From positions 1 to 12,799 of the forward strand of contig DATBDE010000112.1 of assembly GCA_036270095.1 (NCBI GenBank): DNA of 12,799 bases, written 5' to 3'. Below, in pieces: positions 5,171 to 12,795 of this stretch; the stretch's first letter is position 1; each line of letters starts with the position of its first letter. The translations under genes were made by a program, and so were the position numbers. The notes under the pieces are model-generated. The model saw only the letters and a list, made by a program, of their open reading frames with translations, did no database searches and was not told where the DNA came from. The stretch is from DATBDE01 sp036270095 (GTDB lineage Bacteria > Actinomycetota > Thermoleophilia > Solirubrobacterales > Solirubrobacteraceae).

Positions 5171-6312
5171 ATGCCGATTCCCACCGAGCTCGTCGGATCG
5201 CTACCGCGGCCGGAGACGCTGCAGAACGCCTACGAGGACTACGACCAGGGCAGGATCCAGTTCGCGGACCTGCAGGCCGAGCAGGACAAGGCGGCCGAAG
5301 ATTCGATCAAGCGGTTGGAGGCCACGGGTGAGCCGGTGGTGACCGACGGGGAACAGCGCGAGTCGAGCTTTGCCACCTATTCGATCACCGACACGCTGGC
5401 CGGCACCGGCCTGGCCGACCACCTGGCCGGCGACGGCCAGTTCTTCGCCATCTTCGACGACGGCCACCACCGCCAGCTGCCGCGGATCACCGGCGGCCCG
5501 TTCCGCTACAAGACCTACGCCTCGGAATTCGTCAAGAAGAACCGGGCGATCGCCACGCATGACGTCAAGCAGGCGGTGATCGCGGCGTCGATGATGATGC
5601 TGCTCTATCCGCTGGACGGCGAGGTCGACGGGTATCCGCGCGACGCGTTCCTCGACGATGTCGTCGACGAGGTCGAAAAGGACATCCGCCAGTGCTTTGA
5701 CGCCGGCCGGTGCGCGTCTCGGTCGACTTCACCGAGGGGCGTTTGGCGAACAAGAACGACTCGCGCAACCCGTGGACGGGCAAGGACATGCTGCAGGAGT
5801 TCATCGACCTCAACAACCGCGTCTTCCCGCGCTTCAGCGCAGAGGAGCGGCGCAACATCGGCGTGCACACCTGCCCGGGCGGCGACATGGACTCGGTGCA
5901 CTCAAAGGAAGTGCCCTACGAGAAGCTGCTCAGCAAGATGTTCCGGCTCAACGCGGGCTACTTCCTCATCCAGTGCGCCAGCGAGGACGACAAGGAAGAG
6001 GTCTACCGCCTCGTCGGCCAATACAGCCGCGACGACGCCGACGGCGTACCCCAGGTCTGCTTCATGGGCGTCATCAACCCCCTCACGCCCCAGGTCGAGA
6101 CGGCCGAGCAGGTCAAGAACGACCTCGTCACCGCGGCCAGGCACATCCCTGTCGAACGCCTCGGCGCCACCGACGACTGCGGCTTCTCACCGTTCAGCCG
6201 CGATCTGAAGCCCAAGCATGGCTCGCCGGACTTCGCCCGCGACGTCGCGATGCAGAAGATCGCCGCACGCCTCGAAGGCGCACGCATGGCCTCCGAGGAG
6301 CTGGGGGTCTAG
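5171..6312 (+). CDS. MetE C-terminal-like (cobalamin-independent) methyltransferase, interrupted by an apparent 1-base frameshift
   Basis: Reading the two frames together gives about 380 residues, the size of stand-alone MetE-C-like TIM-barrel methyltransferases. These transfer a methyl group to a thiol at a zinc site. The first part (5171 to about 5709) carries LVGSLPRP and VTDGEQRESSF, typical of the family. The second part (about 5710-6312) carries SVDFTEGRLA, the Zn-site pair H-x-C (NIGVHTCPGGD, codons 5866 and 5872) and ATDDCGFSPF with the third ligand Cys (codon 6178). Near 5702-5710 (GCCGGCCGG) the frame moves as if one base were missing: DAG is followed out of frame by VRVSVDF. Both halves are well conserved and the first frame runs on only as low-complexity Arg/Ser/Thr residues. 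A sequencing error or a recent mutation is likely. It lies in the TetR/PurU/GcvT-like one-carbon cluster. The methyl donor and acceptor are unknown. Confidence 0.8.
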
Positions 6313-6313
6313 G

Positions 6314-6769
6314 TGTCCTGCTCTGGCCAAGGCGGGACAGAAGCTCGCGCCCGTGGGCCCGCCGCCGCCCGGGCCGCCCCCGCCCGCGTCGACGTCGACG
6401 AGCACGGCCGCGACGACGCCCGCGGCCACGCCGGCGCCACAGGCCCAGCCGGCCGCACCGGTGACGACGGAGTGCCCCGACAGCCGGAAGTTCACGTTCG
6501 CGCTCCACCGCGCACGCGGTCAGCGGGTCGTCAAGGCAGTGGTGTTCATCAACGGCAAGAAGACCAAGACGGTCAAGGGGAGCAACCTCAAGACCGTTTC
6601 GGTTGCGCGGTTGCCGCAGGGCGTGTTCACGGTGAGGATCGTCGCGACGCAGTCCAGCGGCAGCAAGATCATCAGCCAGCGCACCTACGGCGCTTGCGAG
6701 AAGTCGAGGCCGCGCCTCCGCGGGCAGCACCACAAGCGCAAGAAGCACCGCAAGAAGTCGTCGCGGTAG
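6314..6769 (+). pseudogene. 3' fragment of a secreted protein with C-terminal disulfide-type beta domain
   Basis: The frame encodes a Pro/Ala/Thr-rich linker (PPPPGPPPP, then TSTSTAATTPAATPAP). This is followed by a domain of about 75 residues beginning ECPDSRKFTF and ending QRTYGAC, with GKKTKTVKG and LPQGVFTVRIVATQSSG between, then a very basic tail (HHKRKKHRKK). Such flanking-Cys beta domains are repeated in exported proteins of Solirubrobacterales-like actinobacteria (recalled from general knowledge). No signal peptide or credible start is present: the frame opens inside the MetE-like gene, and the first in-frame GTG (6353) begins directly in the linker. It therefore looks like a 5'-truncated gene whose head was lost at a junction just after 6312. 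A short exported protein with an unrecognised start is less likely. Confidence 0.55.
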
Positions 6770-6787
6770 AGCCATAGGCGGGCGGCG

Positions 6788-7777
6788 GTGACAGCGCCGT
6801 CGCCCGCCACGGGCTCGTACGCCGACGGAAGCGCGCTGCGGCTCGGACTGCTCTCGACGGCGCGGATCAACGACAGCGTGCTCGAGGGCGCCGCCGCCAC
6901 CGACGCCGCCGAGGTGGTCGCGGTCGCCTCGCGCACCGAGGCGCGGGCCGCCGCGTACGCCCGCGAGCGCGGCATCCCTCGCGCGCACGGCAGCTACGAG
7001 GCCCTGCTGGCCGACCCCGAGGTCGACGCGGTCTACGTCGCGCTGCCCAACGACCTGCACGCGTCGTGGTCGATCCGGGCGCTCGAGGCGGGCAAGCACG
7101 TGCTGTGCGAGAAGCCGCTCGCGCGCACCGCCGCCGCGGCCGGGGACGCCTTCGCTGCCGCCGACCGCGCCGGCCGCGTGCTCATGGAGGCCTTCATGTG
7201 GCGCCACCTGCCCCAGACGCGCACGTTGGTCGAACTCGTGCGCGACGGCGCCGTCGGCCGCGTGCGCCTCGTGCGCTCGGCCTTCACCTTCGTGCTCGAC
7301 CGCCCCCAGGATTTCCGCACCCGCCCGGAGCACGAGGGCGGGGCGCTGATGGACGTCGGCTGCTACTGCGTCAGCGCCATCCGCCTGCTGGCGGGCGAGC
7401 CGCAGCGTGCGCAGGCCGAGCAGGTGCTCGGCGGCGGTGGGGTCGACGTCGTCCTTGCCGGCGTCCTCCACCTGCCCGACGACGTGGTCGGCGTGTTCGA
7501 CTGCGGCTTCGTCATGCCGTCGCGGGAGACGCTCGAGGTCGTGGGCGAGGACGGGGTCCTCGTGGTCCCGGACCCGTGGTTCGCCCGGGGGGCGCCACTC
7601 GCGCTGCGGCGCGGCGGCGACGTCGAGGCGATCGCAACCGAGCGTGCGAACCCGTACCAGCTCGAGCTCGAGAACCTCGCCGCGGCGGCGGCGGGCACGG
7701 CGGCGCCGCTGCTTGGCCGCGCCGACGCCGTGGGGCAGGCGCGGGCGATCGAGCTGCTGTACGCGAGCGCGGCCTGA
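6788..7777 (+). CDS. Gfo/Idh/MocA-family NAD(P)-dependent oxidoreductase
   Basis: A 329-residue soluble dehydrogenase. The N-terminal Rossmann domain (about 17-135) has the dinucleotide loop GLLSTARIN, VYVALPNDLH and the family signature CEKPLA with catalytic Lys109. The C-terminal beta-sheet domain contains DVGCYCVSAIR, where Tyr193 stands at the position used by dihydrodiol dehydrogenase and glucose-fructose oxidoreductase subgroups instead of His. The likely reaction is oxidation or reduction of a polyol, sugar or trans-dihydrodiol. The substrate is not deducible. The start is GTG 6788; no strong Shine-Dalgarno is seen, and no other start fits the Rossmann N-terminus. It stands between a gene fragment and the amidohydrolase block, 56 bases before the latter, so it may or may not belong to that pathway. 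Confidence 0.88.
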   Translation: MTAPSPATGSYADGSALRLGLLSTARINDSVLEGAAATDAAEVVAVASRTEARAAAYARERGIPRAHGSYEALLADPEVDAVYVALPNDLHASWSIRALEAGKHVLCEKPLARTAAAAGDAFAAADRAGRVLMEAFMWRHLPQTRTLVELVRDGAVGRVRLVRSAFTFVLDRPQDFRTRPEHEGGALMDVGCYCVSAIRLLAGEPQRAQAEQVLGGGGVDVVLAGVLHLPDDVVGVFDCGFVMPSRETLEVVGEDGVLVVPDPWFARGAPLALRRGGDVEAIATERANPYQLELENLAAAAAGTAAPLLGRADAVGQARAIELLYASAA

Positions 7778-7818
7778 TCTCGCCCATTCGGAGTATGTCC
7801 ACGCGCGCGCGAGGGCAG

Positions 7819-7824
7819 TAGCGT
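7819..7824 (+). promoter_or_regulatory. -10 box of the ACMSD-type amidohydrolase gene
   Basis: TAGCGT, 9 bases before GTG 7834, with no Shine-Dalgarno between. It fits a leaderless or near-leaderless start. Confidence 0.35.
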
Positions 7825-7833
7825 GCCGGGGCC

Positions 7834-8844
7834 GTGAGCCTGCGCAGCCCCGTCGACGTCCAGACCCACTTCCTTCCGCCCACCATGGTCTCGGTCCTGG
7901 ACGGCCGCGACGAGCCGCCGCACATCGTCGAGCACGACGGCACCCGCCTCGTCGCCTACGGCCCCGGCGCCGCGTACCCGCTGGTGGACGCGATGGTCGA
8001 CATCGAGGCCAAGCTCGCGGCCATGGACCAGGGCGACGTCGGCGCCTCGGTGCTGAGCGTGAACATCCCGGGCCTGGACCTGTTCGACGCCGCCGACGCG
8101 CCCGCCGTCGCGCGCGCGCTCAACGACGAGCTCGGCGACCTCGTGCGCACCCACCCCGACCGGCTCGCCGCGCTGGCCGTGCTGCCCATGCAGGCGCCCG
8201 CCGCCGCCGCCGAGGAGCTCACGCGTGCGGTCAGCGCCGGCCTGCAGGGCGCGATGGTCTACTCCAACGTGGCCGGACGCGCGCTGGACGAGCCCGACTT
8301 CCGGCCGGTGTTCGCCGCCGCGGCCGAGGCCGACGCCCCGATCCTCATCCACCCGACGTATCCGCTGAGCGCGGCGAGCCTGGACGCCTACGCCCTCATC
8401 CCGGTGCTGGGCTTCCTGTTCGACACCTCGACGGCGACGTTGCGCCTGATCCTCGACGGCGTCTACGACCGCCACCCCGACCTCAAGCTCATCCTCGGGC
8501 ACGTCGGCGGCGTGCTGCCCTACATCGTCGGGCGCATCGACTACGAGTCGGGCCGGATCCCCGGCGGGACGGGGGCGCTGACCGTGCCGCCGAGCGAGCA
8601 CCTGCGCAAGCTCTACGTCGACACCGTCAGCAACTGGCCCCCGGCGCTGAGCCTGGCCCTCGACTTCTTCGGCGCCGACCGCATCCTGTGGGCCAGCGAC
8701 CACCCGTTCTGGGACCCTCACAAGACCCACGAAGCGCTCGCGGCCCTCGACCTGGACGCCGATGCCCAGCAGCGGATCGAGCACGACAACGTGGTGAGCC
8801 TGTTCCCCCTTTTGGAGGATTCCGCGCCCAGGACCACGGCCTAG
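7834..8844 (+). CDS. ACMSD-type (amidohydrolase 2) TIM-barrel hydrolase or decarboxylase
   Basis: A 336-residue member of the amidohydrolase-2 family, which includes aminocarboxymuconate-semialdehyde decarboxylase and gamma-resorcylate, 5-carboxyvanillate and similar decarboxylases or hydrolases. Visible metal and active-site positions are D8-V-Q10-T-H12-F-L-P-P, H173 (IHPTYP), H223 (LGHVGG) and D289 (WASDHPF). The first ligand, normally His in DxHxH, is Gln10, which may change metal affinity. The cytosolic barrel has the expected length. GTG 7834 begins two residues before the usual start of the fold. Its TAG overlaps a possible -10 for the next gene. The neighbouring TRZ/ATZ-type amidohydrolase and DUF1116 protein suggest breakdown of a carboxylated or nitrogenous ring compound. 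The substrate is unknown. Confidence 0.88.
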   Translation: MSLRSPVDVQTHFLPPTMVSVLDGRDEPPHIVEHDGTRLVAYGPGAAYPLVDAMVDIEAKLAAMDQGDVGASVLSVNIPGLDLFDAADAPAVARALNDELGDLVRTHPDRLAALAVLPMQAPAAAAEELTRAVSAGLQGAMVYSNVAGRALDEPDFRPVFAAAAEADAPILIHPTYPLSAASLDAYALIPVLGFLFDTSTATLRLILDGVYDRHPDLKLILGHVGGVLPYIVGRIDYESGRIPGGTGALTVPPSEHLRKLYVDTVSNWPPALSLALDFFGADRILWASDHPFWDPHKTHEALAALDLDADAQQRIEHDNVVSLFPLLEDSAPRTTA

Positions 8845-8847
8845 ACT
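8842..8847 (+). promoter_or_regulatory. possible -10 box before the TRZ/ATZ-type amidohydrolase gene
   Basis: TAGACT overlaps the stop codon of the preceding gene. Initiation near 8854 would leave a 26-base leader containing the AAGGAG site. Confidence 0.35.
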
Positions 8848-8864
8848 CGCCGCACATCCACCAC

Positions 8865-8870
8865 AAGGAG
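8865..8870 (+). promoter_or_regulatory. Shine-Dalgarno (AAGGAG) fixing GTG 8880
   Basis: AAGGAG lies 9 bases before GTG 8880. This selects the start within a much longer open frame that runs back to 7407 and is only the shadow of the two upstream genes. Confidence 0.75.
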
Positions 8871-8879
8871 CGTGCGCAA

Positions 8880-10376
8880 GTGGCTCAGGGCCCGGCCTCC
8901 GTCTACCTGAAGAACGCAAGGTTCCTGCTGACGATGGATCCGCAGCGGCGGCTGCTCGAGAACGTCAGCGTCGCGGTCGCCGGCGACAGCATCGCCGCCA
9001 TCGGCGCCGACGGCGAGCTCGCGGACGAGTGGGTGGGCCAGGACACGAAGGTCATCGACGCCTCGCAGATGTTCGTCACGCCGGGGCTGGTCAACTCGCA
9101 CATCCACCTCGAGTCCTGTTACGACAAGGGCCTGCTCGACGACCTGCCGGTCGTCCCCTGGTGCGAGCGGTACTTCTCCTACACGTACGGCACGCTCACC
9201 GACGAGAGCTACTACTACGCCGCCATGATGTCGCTGCTGGCGTGCCTGAAGACGGGCACGACCACGGTGTGCGACTGCGGGACGATCCAGACCATGGAGG
9301 CGTCGGCCGCCCGGGCCCTGGACGACATCGGCATGCGCGGGATCCTCGGCCGCGACCTCATGGACATCCACGGGGCCAGCAAGGACGACTACGTCTCCTA
9401 CGACGCGTTCACCGATCTGCTCGACCGGCTGCAGGAGACCACCGAGCAGTGCATCGAGCGCTCGGAGAAGTTCATCCAGGAGTACAACGGCACCGCGGAC
9501 GGGCGCATCAAGGCGTGGATGGACCTGCAGCAGGTGTGCAACTGCTCGCCCGAGCTGTGCCAGGGTGTCGTCGAGCTGGCCAACAAGTACGACGTCGGCA
9601 TCCTCACCCACGCCGGGGTCAGCCACGACATGGTGGAGATGACGCGCAAGCGCTTCGGCCAGCGCGACATCGAGTACCTGCACGCGCAGGGCGTGACCGG
9701 CCCGAACTTCCTCGCCGCGCACATGGCCTGGGTCGACGCCGCCGAGCTCATGCAGCTCAAGGAGACCGACTCCAACGTCGTCCACGTTCCCGGCTCGTCG
9801 CTGCACGGCGTGTACTCGGCCGTGTCGGCGCGGGGCAAGATCCCCGAGTACGTGCGCGCGGGCATCAACGTCGCCATCGGCAACGACGAGTCCTCGACCG
9901 GCACCTGCCACGACCTCGTGCGCGACATCTACGTGGTCTCGACCGCCCACGCCGAGGCGCGCCATCCAATGCTGTTCCCGGACCGCGACCTGTTCATGCT
10001 CGAGTCGGCCGAGGAGAACCCCGTGGCCGTTGAGATGGCGACGGTCAACGGCGCCAAGGCGCTGAACTGGGAGGACGACATCGGCGCGATCGAGGTGGGC
10101 AAGAAGGCCGACATCACGACCTGGGACCTCAACTCCTACGAGTGGATCCCGACCACGCGCCAGAACCTGCTCAACAACTTCGTCTACAACGGCACCGGCC
10201 GCTCCGCGCACACCGTGCTCTGCAACGGCGACGTGATCATGGAGGGTCAGGAGATCCTCACCATCGACGAGGCCGAGATCCGCGGCAAGGCGCAGGAGTT
10301 CGGGGAGCAGTACATCCCCACCGCCCCGTGGCTGAAGGACCCGGAGGTGTGGGAGCTCAAGTGGGTGCGTGAGTAG
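8880..10376 (+). CDS. TRZ/ATZ-type amidohydrolase (cytosine deaminase/chlorohydrolase superfamily)
   Basis: A 498-residue enzyme. An N-terminal beta-sandwich segment (YLKNARFLLTMDPQRR, about 9-68) leads into the TIM barrel and closes with DDIGAIEVGKKADITTWDL, the standard C-terminal return. The mononuclear metal site is visible as H74-x-H76 (VNSHIHLES), H244 (LTHAGVS), H281 (AAHMAWVD) and D336 (IGNDESS). The family hydrolytically deaminates or dechlorinates cytosine, guanine, S-adenosylhomocysteine, atrazine and similar heterocycles. Several Cys clusters (VCDCG, VCNCS) and an insertion around 155-225 set it apart from well-known members, so I name no substrate. GTG 8880 is supported by AAGGAG. 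The stop overlaps the next start by 8 bases, so it is coupled to the DUF1116 gene and the products probably act in sequence. Cytosolic. Confidence 0.92.
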   Translation: MAQGPASVYLKNARFLLTMDPQRRLLENVSVAVAGDSIAAIGADGELADEWVGQDTKVIDASQMFVTPGLVNSHIHLESCYDKGLLDDLPVVPWCERYFSYTYGTLTDESYYYAAMMSLLACLKTGTTTVCDCGTIQTMEASAARALDDIGMRGILGRDLMDIHGASKDDYVSYDAFTDLLDRLQETTEQCIERSEKFIQEYNGTADGRIKAWMDLQQVCNCSPELCQGVVELANKYDVGILTHAGVSHDMVEMTRKRFGQRDIEYLHAQGVTGPNFLAAHMAWVDAAELMQLKETDSNVVHVPGSSLHGVYSAVSARGKIPEYVRAGINVAIGNDESSTGTCHDLVRDIYVVSTAHAEARHPMLFPDRDLFMLESAEENPVAVEMATVNGAKALNWEDDIGAIEVGKKADITTWDLNSYEWIPTTRQNLLNNFVYNGTGRSAHTVLCNGDVIMEGQEILTIDEAEIRGKAQEFGEQYIPTAPWLKDPEVWELKWVRE

Positions 10377-11619
10377 CCTCGCCGCGCTCGACACCACGAC
10401 GGTCCGTGCGGTCGGGGTCCGCCCCGCGGGTGCGGTGTGCGCCGAGATCGGCCCGCGCCGCTACCTGCACGCCGGGCCGCCGATCGCGCTGGGCGACGTC
10501 GTCGGCCCGGCGCGCGGCGCCCTGTGCGGCGCGCTGGTGTTCGAGGGCGAGGCCGCCGACGTGGCCGAGGCCGACCGCATCGTCGCCGGCGGCGGCGTCG
10601 CGATCCTGCCCTGCCAGCACGCCGGCGCCGCCGGGGCGATGGCGGGGATCGTCACGCCGCGCATGCCGGTCGTGGTCGCGGAGGCCAGCGACGGCGCGCG
10701 GACGTTCGCCCCGCTGAACGAGGGGCTGGGTCAGGCGCTGCGCTTCGGCTCCTACGGCGCGGAGATCCTCGCGCGGCTGCGCTGGATGCGCGACGTGGCC
10801 GGTCCGCTGCTCGACGCGGCCCTCGACGACGTCGGCGGCGTGGACGTCACCGCGCTGCAGAGCGAGGGCCTGCGCCGCGGAGACGAGTGCCACAACCGCA
10901 ACGTCGCCTCGTCGGCGGCGCTCGTCGCCCAGCTCGCGCCGAGCATCGTGCGCCGGGCGCAGGACGCGAATGCGGCGGCCGACCTGCTCGCGTTCATGGC
11001 CGGCAACCCGCACTTCTTCCTCAGCTTCTCGATCGCCTCGGCCAAGGCCATCGGCGATGCCGCCCACCGCGCGGGCGAGCCCGGGCTGGTCACCGCGATC
11101 TGCGCCAACGGTCGGTCGCTGGGCGTGCGCGTGAGCGGCCTCGGGGACCGCTGGTTCCTGGCCGACGCGCCGGTCGGAACGCCAAAGCTGTTCCCCGGCT
11201 ACACGCTCGACGACGTCTGTCCGGCCATGGGCGACTCCTACATGACCGAGGTCGTCGGGCTCGGGGCCTTCGCGCTCGTCGCCGCGCCGGCGCTCAGCCG
11301 CTTCACCGGCGGGGATCCGACGCAGTCGCGCAAGCTCGTGGACGAGCTGCGCCAGGTCACGCGCGGCACGAGCACGCGCTGGCTCATCCCGTCGGAGGGG
11401 TTCGTGGGCACGCCGATCGGCATCGACGTCGCGCGCGTGCACGAGACCGGCATCGCGCCGCTGGTCAACAACGGGCTCGCGCACCGCACCGCGAGCGTCG
11501 GCCAGGTCGGCGCCGGGCTGACCCGGCTGCCGCTCGAGCCCTTCGCGGAGGCGGCCGCGGCGCTGGCGGGCCGAGCGCTACAGTCGCCGCGTGAGGGCGC
11601 AGGCACCGTTGAGCCTTGA
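10369..11619 (+). CDS. DUF1116 protein (AllG/YlbE-type, oxamate carbamoyltransferase subunit family)
   Basis: A 416-residue protein matching DUF1116 along its C-terminal two thirds: NPHFFLSFSIASAKA, VTAICANGRSLGVRVSGLG, FPGYTLDDVCPAMGDSYMTE, FVGTPIGIDVARV and LVNNGLAHRTASVGQVGAG. The E. coli members are YahG and YlbE; YlbE has been described as AllG, one of three subunits (with FdrA/AllF and YlbF/AllH) of oxamate carbamoyltransferase in allantoin breakdown. By analogy it may take part in carbamoyl transfer or a related C-N bond reaction. No FdrA-like or AllH-like gene is next to it here, so it must act alone, use partners elsewhere or catalyse something else. GTG 10369 overlaps the amidohydrolase stop by 8 bases, and no better start exists. 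It is expected to be cytosolic. Its last 29 bases overlap the kinase gene. Confidence 0.88.
   Translation: MSSLAALDTTTVRAVGVRPAGAVCAEIGPRRYLHAGPPIALGDVVGPARGALCGALVFEGEAADVAEADRIVAGGGVAILPCQHAGAAGAMAGIVTPRMPVVVAEASDGARTFAPLNEGLGQALRFGSYGAEILARLRWMRDVAGPLLDAALDDVGGVDVTALQSEGLRRGDECHNRNVASSAALVAQLAPSIVRRAQDANAAADLLAFMAGNPHFFLSFSIASAKAIGDAAHRAGEPGLVTAICANGRSLGVRVSGLGDRWFLADAPVGTPKLFPGYTLDDVCPAMGDSYMTEVVGLGAFALVAAPALSRFTGGDPTQSRKLVDELRQVTRGTSTRWLIPSEGFVGTPIGIDVARVHETGIAPLVNNGLAHRTASVGQVGAGLTRLPLEPFAEAAAALAGRALQSPREGAGTVEP
11579..11584 (+). promoter_or_regulatory. -10 box of the histidine kinase gene, inside the DUF1116 coding region
   Basis: TACAGT is followed by 6 bases and then GTG 11591, the same spacing as TACGAT before ATG 1380. 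It predicts a leaderless kinase mRNA independent of the upstream operon. Confidence 0.5.
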
Positions 11620-12763
11620 GCGGGACCTGTCGCCCGACGCCGACGGCCGCGACCTGCTCCGCGCCGTCGAGCAGGCGCTCACGGTCAGCCGGCGCTCGCC
11701 CGAGCTGCCCAACCTGCTCGGCTACGTGCTGGACAAGATCAGCGAGATGGTCGAGATGGTGTGGGCGGCCGCATGGGTGTTCCGCGAGAACGAGGACGCC
11801 TGGGTCGTGGCGGCGTCGCTCGGCCTGACCCCCGAGGCCGCCAGCATCCGCTTCCGCTCCGGCACCGCGCTGCCGTGCCGCGTCGGGGAGACCGGCACGC
11901 CGCTGCTTGTCAACGACCTCGACGAGCGCGAGTTCTACCGCTCGACCGAGGAGCACTACCGCATGCGCTCGGCGGTCTACGCGCCGCTCAAGGTCGGCGC
12001 CCGCACCGTCGGCGTGCTCGCGGTCTACGCCGACCGCCGCGACTGCTACACCGACCAGGACCTGGCCCTCCTCACCGGTCTCGGCGAGCACCTCGGCGTC
12101 ACCGTGGCCTTCGCGATCATGGAGGACCGGGCGAAGCGCATCGCGGTGCTGGAGGAGCGCGACCGCCACGCCCGCGACCTCCACGACGGCGTCCAGCAGG
12201 TGCTCTCCTCGCTGCGCATCTACGCGCTCGAGGCGCGCAAGGCGCTGGCCGACGGCGACGGCAGCAGCGCGGCCCGGTACGTGGACGAGTGCGCCGACGC
12301 GATCACCGAAGCCTCCGACGAGCTCTCGGTGGCCATCGCCACGATGCGCCAGCACGACGACGTCTACAACGACATCTACGAGGTCGGCGCGCGCATGCGC
12401 CGGCGGCTGGCCGCCGCGGGCGTGGACGCCGAGCTGCACTTCGACCACCTCGTGCTCGAGCCGGCCACCTCGGACGCCCTTTCGTGGATCTGCCGCGAGG
12501 CGGCGACCAACGTGCTCAAGCACAGCAACGCGCGCGCGGCGACGCTCTCGCTGCGGGCCGAGGGCGACCACGCGGTGCTGACGGTCGCCGACGACGGGGT
12601 GGGGATCGGGCCCGCGGTCGGCGGCGCCACGCCCGGCGTGCACATCGGCCTGCAGGTGATGCACGAGCGCGCGACGCAGGTCGACGGCGAGCTCAGCGTG
12701 CTGCCCGGCGAGCAGGCCGGCGCGCGCGTGCGCTGCCGGGTGCCGTTGCACCGCCGCGGCTGA
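11591..12763 (+). CDS. soluble GAF-domain sensor histidine kinase (HisKA_3, NarL/LuxR-type two-component system)
   Basis: A 390-residue protein without membrane segments or signal peptide, so it senses an internal cue. A GAF domain (about 25-175, ending RTVGVLAVYADRR) is followed by a coiled-coil linker. The HisKA_3 phosphorylation helix carries H198 in ERDRHARDLHDGVQQ. The HATPase domain has the N box REAATNVLKHSN and the G1 box VADDGVGIG. The all-in-one helix and Arg-x-Leu-His-Asp motif are those of kinases that pair with NarL/LuxR-type response regulators; such a partner would be expected just after 12799. GTG 11591 gives a 29-base overlap with the DUF1116 gene; TTG 11609 would be the next possibility. 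The leaderless -10 at 11579-11584 favours 11591. Its ligand and targets are unknown, but it may control the amidohydrolase/DUF1116 block. Confidence 0.92.
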   Translation: MRAQAPLSLERDLSPDADGRDLLRAVEQALTVSRRSPELPNLLGYVLDKISEMVEMVWAAAWVFRENEDAWVVAASLGLTPEAASIRFRSGTALPCRVGETGTPLLVNDLDEREFYRSTEEHYRMRSAVYAPLKVGARTVGVLAVYADRRDCYTDQDLALLTGLGEHLGVTVAFAIMEDRAKRIAVLEERDRHARDLHDGVQQVLSSLRIYALEARKALADGDGSSAARYVDECADAITEASDELSVAIATMRQHDDVYNDIYEVGARMRRRLAAAGVDAELHFDHLVLEPATSDALSWICREAATNVLKHSNARAATLSLRAEGDHAVLTVADDGVGIGPAVGGATPGVHIGLQVMHERATQVDGELSVLPGEQAGARVRCRVPLHRRG

Positions 12764-12781
12764 GCGAACGGCGTGCCATGC

Positions 12782-12795
12782 CCTCCCTTCGGAGG
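12782..12795. other. small inverted repeat after the kinase gene (5-bp stem)
   Basis: CCTCC-CTTC-GGAGG can form a 5-bp hairpin 18 bases after the kinase stop. It has no T-tract, so it is weak as a terminator. The GGAGG arm could instead be the Shine-Dalgarno of the next gene beyond the window. Confidence 0.25.

Noticed and set aside
5690..5730. Programmed -1 frameshift in the MetE-like gene
   Set aside because: No slippery heptamer or clear downstream structure is visible, and the family is not known for recoding. A missing base explains it more simply.
7787..7798. TTCGGAGTATGT resembling TTCGGAGGATGT at 12788-12799
   Set aside because: An 11/12 match of short GC-rich intergenic sequence, with no consistent position relative to a gene. 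It could be chance.
7407..8879. Upstream extension of the TRZ/ATZ-type amidohydrolase frame to 7407, giving a 989-residue protein
   Set aside because: The extension is Arg/Pro-rich shadow of the oxidoreductase and ACMSD-type genes. AAGGAG and GTG 8880 define the true start.
8841..10397. Long antisense open frame opposite the TRZ/ATZ-type amidohydrolase (and similar ones at 4-1383, 7363-8919 and 11465-12751)
   Set aside because: Low-complexity Val/Arg/Asp/His-rich translations without domains. They are the usual shadow frames of high-GC genes; the opposite strand has clear enzyme motifs.
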